A stretch of DNA of 64,000 bases from Cyrtodaria siliqua (taxonomy: Eukaryota > Mollusca > Bivalvia > Adapedonta > Hiatellidae): assembly GCA_037043455.1 (NCBI GenBank), contig JAWPHD010005089.1, forward strand, positions 62,001 to 126,000. Direction: 5' to 3'. Below, one piece after another: positions 57,736 through 64,000 of this stretch. Position 1 is the stretch's first letter; each line of letters opens with the position of its first letter. The notes under the pieces were generated by a model. The model was not told the origin of the DNA. It saw only the letters and a program-made list of their open reading frames with translations, and searched no databases. Made by a program: the position numbers and the translations under genes.

Positions 57736-59180
57736 AGATTTGAAGTTAGGTTTGATAAGAAAATGAAATTGTTGATGATAATTTAATTATACAATTATGT
57801 ATCAACCACATGACGACACTAAGGAGGTGACAAAGTGAAATAGTGTACGATTTACAGAACACAGTTCTCGAAAACAGACATATTATAAAAGAAGTTAGAG
57901 TATGCATCATTCAAATTTATGCTTAAGGCATAAAACATATACAAGAGATTACCTCCTTCAAATAGTAATTATCATACAAAGAACTGGGGGAGTGTTAAAC
58001 TGGCTTCTATGGTTATTATAATTACTGTTTTGTCAATACATCAATCTCAAATAATTGTGAGTGTCAGGTTTTGTTAGAAAGAGAACCGTTCTGAGAACTT
58101 CTAGCAATAAAAGTGCGTTAGAAACTACGAACTCATGCTGGAACATTAAACTATGACACCAGGCTTACAAACCATACAACAACATAATGACACCCCATCT
58201 TAAAGACAACTTTTTTCGTCTGCGGTTCTCCATTATAGATTGTTTCGTTTTGCCACGGAAGTATCAATGTCTGTTGAGACTCCGACCAGTCTTATAAATA
58301 ACCAACATATCTTCGTTTAATTAAGTTCCATATTGTCTAACATTTATTTTATTAGAAACCACTGACAATCACATTTATTTGGATATCAGAGGGAGCTGCT
58401 ACTCAAAAGAGACAAACTTGCTCACTGTTACTTACCTTTGATAGCAATTTATAAAATATAATTTTGGCAAGCCAGTGTGGTAAGCAATCTCTAAAAAACT
58501 GAGCTCAATGCAACCGTTTCCATGTATATTTGCATATTAATACAAACACATATCTAATAATATCTGTGATACAAATTAATAGATGAACGTTAAACTACCT
58601 TTTATAGGTATGTACACTGCAGTACTATATTATATGTGTATACACGTATAACATTTTAAGGTTGAAAGATAATAGTGTCTTAAATGCGTGATGTCTTTCA
58701 TTTTATTTAACATTTTAGTAATTGCTTGTTTCTGTGCGTGTTTTTGTTTTTTTTGGTGTTCCTTGTATGGTATATTTTCTGTTTGACTTTTATATCTACT
58801 TTTAGTTAAGTGTGAACGTTGACATATTTAGACTAAACGTTAACATTTTCAATTTAGTAGGAATATAGATATAAAAATCGAAAAGGAAAAACAACATTCA
58901 AGGACGATAGTCAACCACAAACACACACAGAAACAAAATAAAACTAATTTAAAGATGAATAAAAGGCCAAATAAGACTTTACAAACACAAAAGGGTTGAC
59001 AATAGGGCTACCGCCTTGGAACGGTCAGTGGAATAAAAGGCCGCTGAGGGTTTAAACCAGGTTCTAGGGTGCACCAAACCTTACACTAGTTGAGATCAAC
59101 ATATAACAATCACTATATAACTTTGAATACTGTCATGTAAATAGTGTCGTACAAACTGTCATTCGATTTAATGTGTTAGT
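57736..59180. repeat. Duplicated segment, right copy, with two PLE tail inserts
   Basis: It matches 16715-16900 and 17130-18160. Right-specific pieces are a plus-strand tail at about 58705-58805 (TTGCTTGTTTCTGTGCGTG, TTCCTTGTATGG) and a minus-strand 3' end at about 58870-59095 (ACATTCAAGGACGATAGTC, GGTTGACAATAGGGCTACCG, GGCCGCTGAGGGTTTAAAC). No gene. Confidence 0.75.
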
Positions 59181-60335
59181 TATTTGACTTTTTCCAGTAA
59201 GTGTAACAATAGATTACAGTCTAAATGATTCAGATGTTGAGACATCACACGAAATATATGGATTGAAGATGAAACTTTCTGGTTTGAAATACCATGTTTG
59301 AATTAATCTATAATAATCTCATAAAGAATAATTTATAGTGATAGTTTTAACCTGGTTATATTTAATAGTGAATTTTGTTTTAATTGACTGCTATTGTCAA
59401 TGCCCGTTTTAACGCAATATCTCTATTATCGACACGTGTATGCTAGTAGTTTCACACACATTACTTTAAATAAACATTTCAACATAATGGTTCTTTTAAA
59501 TGTATGTTTTTTCTGGATATGTTCCTGTTGGACGTTTGCGATAATTATGCTTTGATATGAATTATTGAATATTATATGTTGATGTGCAATAATAGCGTCT
59601 CCTAAAAATCTTTTAGAATGATGTTTACAATTTATGTTTTATGTATGAACTAAGGTATATATGTATGCATATTTGATTGTAAACAATGAGACACAAATAA
59701 ACTATTACATTTAAATCATGCCAATTATTGCTTATTCATCACAATTATAGCATGTTGTAATGTGTGGACAATGTAATAAACATAATCGCCATTGATTGTT
59801 GTTACAAAGCAGTAATTGATTTCGAAAGAAACTGAGGTCTTTACTAACATTACGGGAATACGTTGACACTAAACAAACACTCAGTTATTGCGTCCTGAGC
59901 CTCAACGATTGAGCATTTCGTTTTCACTATCATACATTGTAACCCGCAATTAGAGCGTTGGGGAGAAAGGACAGTACTAGCGACAATTCCTCTCATGAAG
60001 CACTGCTAACGTCAATCGAGACTCTTTCTGGAATTTGCTATCGTAACATTGTTTGCAACCAGTATGGAAGCAAACTATTTGTTCATGTATCTTGTTTTAC
60101 CATTTATAAATAGTGTATCACTATTTCTATAATTATGTATTTTAACCGGCTAAGGTCACTTTCAAGCGCCAACATGTAAATAAACGTTTTCAATATGTTA
60201 TTTTTCTTTTATTAATTCCTTTTTTGTGGGTAAGTACTATGTATAAGTGTTTAAATCAAACCTATACACGAGTATATGAATATCGTTGTATGAGGCTAAC
60301 TGTACGTATAAAGATTGCTGAATTAACGAGTAAAT
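59160..60335. repeat. Duplicated segment, right copy
   Basis: 59160-59530 matches 25160-25560 (AGTGTAACAATAGATTA, ATAATTTATA-TG, CCTGTTGGACGTTTGCG). 59715-60335 matches 34095-34910. The 8.5 kb that separates these in the left block is reduced to about 185 bases here. Confidence 0.75.
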
Positions 60336-61019
60336 ATGTTATGTATCAACGTAAACCTAACCACAGCTTCACTAACTATTCGGGGTTTATTGAACAATAA
60401 ATGCACACTGATTAAAAACTTTACTGTTAGTAGTCAAATAGTTCGTGTTTTTTTTCAAAACATAAGTGTTCATTTGTTTAAAGTAAATTAATGCACACAT
60501 TAAACCATTGAATTTGGAACTCTTTGTAAGTCGAGGAACCCTTTCACTGATTTAACAGTAGAACAAAAACAAACAACAATACATGAATGAATGAAGCAAA
60601 AATACAAGAAGCTGTCTAAATGTATACAAAGGCAAGATTGGGTAAGTTTACAGACGCAAACAACTGGGATAAATAAAATGGATTATACATTTTTATTATC
60701 GGTTAATGTCAAGAGAGCCGTGGTCCACCGAGTCCGCCGCATTCATTGCATTTAAAATCCAGCTTGGGAATTATTTTTTTTATTTTTTATAAATGAAGAT
60801 AAATATAAAGAGAGATATTAATGTACATTTCTTTAGCTGTTTCACAAAGTGTATATTTTTAGCTGCCTCACAAAGTGCTTAAACTGGCAAGTATTAACTT
60901 ATACATGTTCTTGAAATAAGGGCGAATGTATTGATATTTTCTTGAAAAGGATTATATGCTCATTGCAAATGTAAGATATGTTACTTTATATAAATAGATA
61001 CCAATGTCAAATAGAACAT
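60336..61019. other. No gene or recognised element
   Basis: AT-rich. Near 60715, GAGAGCCGTGGTCCACCGAG is weakly like a tRNA-type A box, with no B box. Confidence 0.4.
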
Positions 61020-61586
61020 GTAGCATTGCAGGACGCAGTCCATCCAAATCACAGATTAAAACACGCATAATTAGCAACTTTGATATAAAACATTTGAAAC
61101 TAAAATGAGATATGGGGTCCTATAGAAACCACAGCGTCCGAACGCAATGGCATCGTAGGTCCGCACTGTACTGCAAACAAGGACTTGAAAATACAATGAA
61201 GGAGACAAAAAACAACAGAAAGGGTGGTGAAGACAGGTTTACCGACTTGAAACGGTCAGTAGGCAATAAGGCCTACTGATTAGCTTGAATCGATTTTATA
61301 TACGCACAATCCTCGCTATTATCCTGTCTTCAGCGCCCAAAGAGACAAGACAGTGTAAACAAAACTAATCCCATCAAAAGGAATTCTCTAACAATAAAGT
61401 CCACATCCAGAGAAACTATCTAACGAAACACATACAAAAAAATATTAAACATCTCAAGATGTATCCAGAATCGTACTGAACAACCATAGTAGTTAAAGAG
61501 AAAACCAATCTAGGGTACGACCATAAAACTCGAGGGACGAAAGCTCATGCACCCACCTCTCTTAGTTAAGGTTTCAGTCGGTACAA

Positions 61587-61790
61587 TCATAGAGTCCCAA
61601 GAGGTAGTCCAGTCATCGCACAAGTGAAAAGGGAAGTGTAATGACTGACTGTAGAGGGGTCAATCACTAAACATGCAGTGCGCTGTAAAACCAAAGGGTT
61701 ATATCCTTTTCTGACGAACTTCCTGATTAAATGTGTAAAACGGTCAGGAAATCCGTCAGACCCATTTAACTTTCGAAGTTTATAGACCAC
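61587..61790 (-). pseudogene. PLE-III C-terminal part
   Basis: VYKLRKLNGSDGFPDRFTHL, IRKFVRKGYNPLVLQRTACL and VIDPSTVSHYTSLFTCAMTG. Same layout as subfamily I with many replacements. Ends LPLGTL and a stop. Confidence 0.65.
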
Positions 61791-61855
61791 ATCTCCATAA
61801 AATGAGGGTTGTGATATGCCTAGTCGCAGAAGTGTTTTAAGGTTGGTGTTGTACT

Positions 61856-62200
61856 TTACCAGCAGAAAGATCTACGTTGTTTGTGATAACGAAAACCTTG
61901 CTGAAGAAGTTTACTTGTAATAACTTGATTTCGATCATTGAAGTCTATAACATCATTACACGCTCTAGCAAATCGAATGAGTTGGGAGATATACACCCCG
62001 TATGAGGTAGCACGAGGTACATATCCATCCAGGTGTGGATAGTTAACGATGTTAATATTGAAATCATCTCTCTTATCATAGATTTTAGTATGAATACAAT
62101 CATTTGAAATCGAGAGATGAAGATCGAGAAATGCTGCTACTGTATCCGAACTGTTGGCTTTATTCAACGTGAGCTCTGGTGGATAAATGTTAGTAACCAT
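61856..62200 (-). pseudogene. PLE-III RT after motif C
   Basis: NIYPPELTLNKANSSDTVAA, FLDLHLSISNDCIHTKIYDK, YGVYISQLIRFARACNDVID and VITSKLLQQGFRYHKQRRSF. It is the best-preserved view of this part of the protein in the window. Open upstream to 62280 through YLDD. Confidence 0.7.
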
Positions 62201-62316
62201 ATTAGCAAAGAACGGATTATCAATATTAAGTATGTCATCAAGATACCGAGAAGTATTATTAAATGCATCAATATTGTATTTTCACAACGTTTATTGTGGA
62301 TATGAAAGACTATTAC

Positions 62317-62430
62317 AAACTGAATTCTATGGCGATGTGATTTACAAATGAGTTAAGATCCTGGTCATAATCACGTTCATACAATATTTATTAAACTTGC
62401 TAAAAGGTTTATCAAGAGAGGTTATTGGAG
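62317..62430 (+). mobile_element. PLE fragment, plus strand
   Basis: GAATTCTATGGCGATGTGAT, AATCACGTTCATACAATATT and AGGTTTATCAAGAGAGGTTA match the post-RT part (FYGDVIYK ... KRFIKRGY). Only about 110 bases remain. Confidence 0.6.
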
Positions 62431-62870
62431 AGCACTGTTATAACAACACATAAACATATTTTTTAAACTTTAATAGATTTGGCAAATATTGGGCGTGGCA
62501 TGGATTGAAACACAAGCCCCAAGCATGATGTTTAACAATTGGGCTGCAGTAAGCACAAAATACTATTATGGCAAGCCCTTACAGCAGAAAGCATTAAGCA
62601 ATAAAGCAGATTGAATATTACAATATTAAGGACATAACACAGTGCACCGAATTAAATGTTCATTATGAAAGCAACTTTTCTGATAAGAATTTAAGCAAGT
62701 GTTGAAAGCACGGTTGATATTCAAGCATAATTACAAGTGCACCGAATTCAGTCAATTCAAATGTTTCTTAGCAATTCGTACAGACAGCAAATTTTATATA
62801 ATTTATGTTTAGATTACAATTCAGTCTCTGGGTATACAGGAGCTGAATAAAGTTAAACTGAAGCTTATAT
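62431..62870. other. No gene or recognised element
   Basis: AT-rich. A weak minus-strand B-box-like GTTTCAATCC lies near 62496 without a matching A box. Confidence 0.35.
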
Positions 62871-63093
62871 GTCCTTCCTTTCACACATTCCTGCCCGTCA
62901 TATTGATGGGCGCCCAGACACTCCAAGTCATAGTGTTTCCAGGCTCTCATCCACCGCCAAAAATAGGGGAAACATTTTTTGGCAGCAGCGAAGAGTGCGT
63001 ATCAAAAGCAAAATATCCGAATGCCACGCCCGAAACAGAAACGGTGCCAAGAAAGTATACATTTCCTCGTCACTGCCTATGCTCAATGAAACA

Positions 63094-63442
63094 TTAAAAT
63101 CCAGCCGATAACTGGTTAAGAAACAAGCTGTTCCCCACATTTGATAAATGAACACCATCCTGTTCAAGACAGGTACATGTATCATCAGCCTGAATATCTG
63201 TGTGTGTTAACTGGTTAAGAAATAAGGTGTTCCCCACATTTGATAAATGAACACCATCCTGTTCAAGACAGTGTAGCACATAATGGCCTCCAATATTTGT
63301 TATCGCCTTAGCAGCATAGCTGTTTAGCCGCTTTCTGGCCTTTGTCAATGCTATGGAATTGACAGAATAACGCCATGAAAGCCTAGGAAGTATTTGAGAC
63401 CAAACAACGACCACATCGGGTGAATTGACCCTAAAAGCTTAA
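63094..63442 (-). pseudogene. SGNH-hydrolase-like C-terminal fragment with duplicated end
   Basis: On the minus strand VNSPDVVVVWSQILPRLSW is followed by KARKRLNSYAAKAI, GGHYVLH and EQDGVHLSNVGNTLFLNQL. The DGVHL word has the Asp-x2-His arrangement of the SGNH/GDSL fold's C-terminal catalytic pair, and the set of words resembles multicopy SGNH-like proteins of molluscs and fish. The frame is closed upstream by TAA at about 63440, but CTTTTAG before GGTCAATTC could be a 3' splice site, so a last exon is possible. The final EQDGVHLSNVGN-LFLNQL stretch occurs twice (see the 95-bp repeat). Confidence 0.55.
63110..63276. repeat. 95-bp partial tandem duplication inside the SGNH-like frame
   Basis: AACTGGTTAAGAAACAAGCT to CAAGACAG (63110-63172) is repeated at 63208-63270, joined by GTACATGTATCATCAGCCTG. 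It duplicates DGVHLSNVGN in frame. Confidence 0.85.
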
Positions 63443-64000
63443 CATGTTTTCTAAAAACCTTTAATGGGTATTTCCCTCAATCATTTCCCCACGACCACAT
63501 GAGTTGCTGCATCAGACATTGGCAAAATAAATAAATGTCATAAAAATATCCAGTATGTAAAGGCTGGAGAAAGATTGTAACTTTAATGTGTGGCTCCAAA
63601 AACAAATTGACTGTTACTGTTAAACTTTCCTAAGCTGTCATAAATTAGCATCGGGAATATCGGTTAAATAATATGAAGTGTAACATGTACATGTCACTCA
63701 GTTGCAGACTTTGAACTCTGAATGATTTACGATAAAGCATGTATCCTTTCCTACTGTTTCGCGTGCCATGGTTATTTTCATTTCAGTCAGCAAACAACTG
63801 ATATACATTTGTTTGTGTATAATATGCACATTTTCCCATGTGTATGAACTTTTGTCTCCTGGATAATCAAGTTTATTTCTATTTTAAACATTACTTTAAC
63901 TGCATTTTTACCTTTTACCTTTGATCGATTCAGTCATCATCATCAGAGGCCTAAGTAATTGATGAACAGTCAATCAATCGGTACATGACTGTTTACAGGC
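63443..64000. other. No gene or recognised element
   Basis: If the frame at 63.1-63.4 kb is a last exon, its intron would lie here. No donor or upstream exon could be supported. Confidence 0.35.

Larger units (their letters stand above)
41463..60335. repeat. Right block of a large diverged tandem duplication
   Basis: Counterpart of the left block; the paired coordinates are given there. Right-specific additions are the PLE nest at 41747-45175, the tandem 1.3-kb repeat, the PLE nest at about 50910-57735 and two tail fragments at 58.7-59.1 kb. Right-specific absences compared with the left are 13.4-16.1, 18.2-25.2 and 25.6-34.1 kb, and the LINE. Confidence 0.75.
61020..62280 (-). mobile_element. 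PLE subfamily III, longest copy, behind a foreign PLE tail
   Basis: 61020-61075 is a subfamily I-like tail (GTAGCATTGCAGGACGCAGT). The subfamily III copy runs from 61105 (3' terminus) to about 62280, where it is truncated just upstream of motif C. The minus frame near 62226-62280 reads DAFNNTSRYLDDILNIDNPF, so YLDD is intact. Confidence 0.75.

Noticed and set aside
62431..62570. Minus-strand tRNA-like sequence (GTTTCAATCC)
   Set aside because: Only a weak B box; no A box at the right distance.

Overview
The window looks like AT-rich, intron- and repeat-dominated DNA of a metazoan, most probably a bivalve mollusc. Supporting this are a Ty3/gypsy integrase tail, an I/Nimb-type LINE with RNase H, a tRNA-derived SINE with the CTTGGGCAAGACAC core, dispersed repeats I recognise from bivalve genomes, and above all more than a dozen copies of one Penelope-like retroelement (PLE) family. 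I see no intact host protein-coding gene, no rRNA and no convincing functional tRNA. The species call is inference; the element identities come from motifs read directly in the translations.

Layout. 0-2.6 kb: end of a gypsy-type element, a possible LTR promoter, a decayed zinc-finger/coiled-coil ORF, three regularly spaced hairpins, and a 287-bp inverted-repeat element. 4.1-4.6 kb: a tandem dispersed repeat ending in a hairpin. 5.6-7.2 kb: a PLE 3' piece and a SINE. 8.2-9.4 kb: a CTAT microsatellite joined to a 55-bp minisatellite. 9.55-11.4 kb: an internally deleted LINE. 11.4-18.2 kb: old duplicated sequence. 19.5-22.2 kb: a composite DNA-transposon-like element with TAA target duplications and internal minisatellites. 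25.6-38 kb: a graveyard of PLE copies in both orientations, including a near-identical inverted pair. 39.5-40.7 kb: a degenerate minisatellite. 41-47 kb: a tandem 1.3-kb duplication of which one copy holds a nested PLE and the other is the empty site, plus two foldback MITEs. 48.4-60.3 kb: a second copy of much of the 9-35 kb region. It is interrupted by a nearly complete PLE (50.9-57.7 kb), itself split by another PLE carrying a 2-kb 21-bp satellite. 61-62.3 kb: a third PLE subfamily. 62.9-63.4 kb: an SGNH-hydrolase-like fragment.

How the pieces relate. Two large colinear blocks (about 5.6-34.9 kb and 41.5-60.3 kb) are diverged tandem copies of one ancestral segment, with a partial third copy at 38.9-40.7 kb. 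Nearly every transposon in the window is present in one block and absent from the other, so the pair gives empty sites and relative ages for the insertions. The PLE family has an N-terminal GIY-YIG endonuclease followed by a linker, an N-terminal domain and an RT with motifs A, B and YLDD. The order can be read only after removing the nested insertion from the copy at 50.9-57.7 kb. A separate element of about 0.5 kb, rich in short hairpins, has inserted into two different PLE copies.

Limits: everything was read by eye. Boundaries of old repeats are good to about 10-30 bases, no percent identities were computed, and the shorter reading frames are mostly chance or repeat shadows and were left out.
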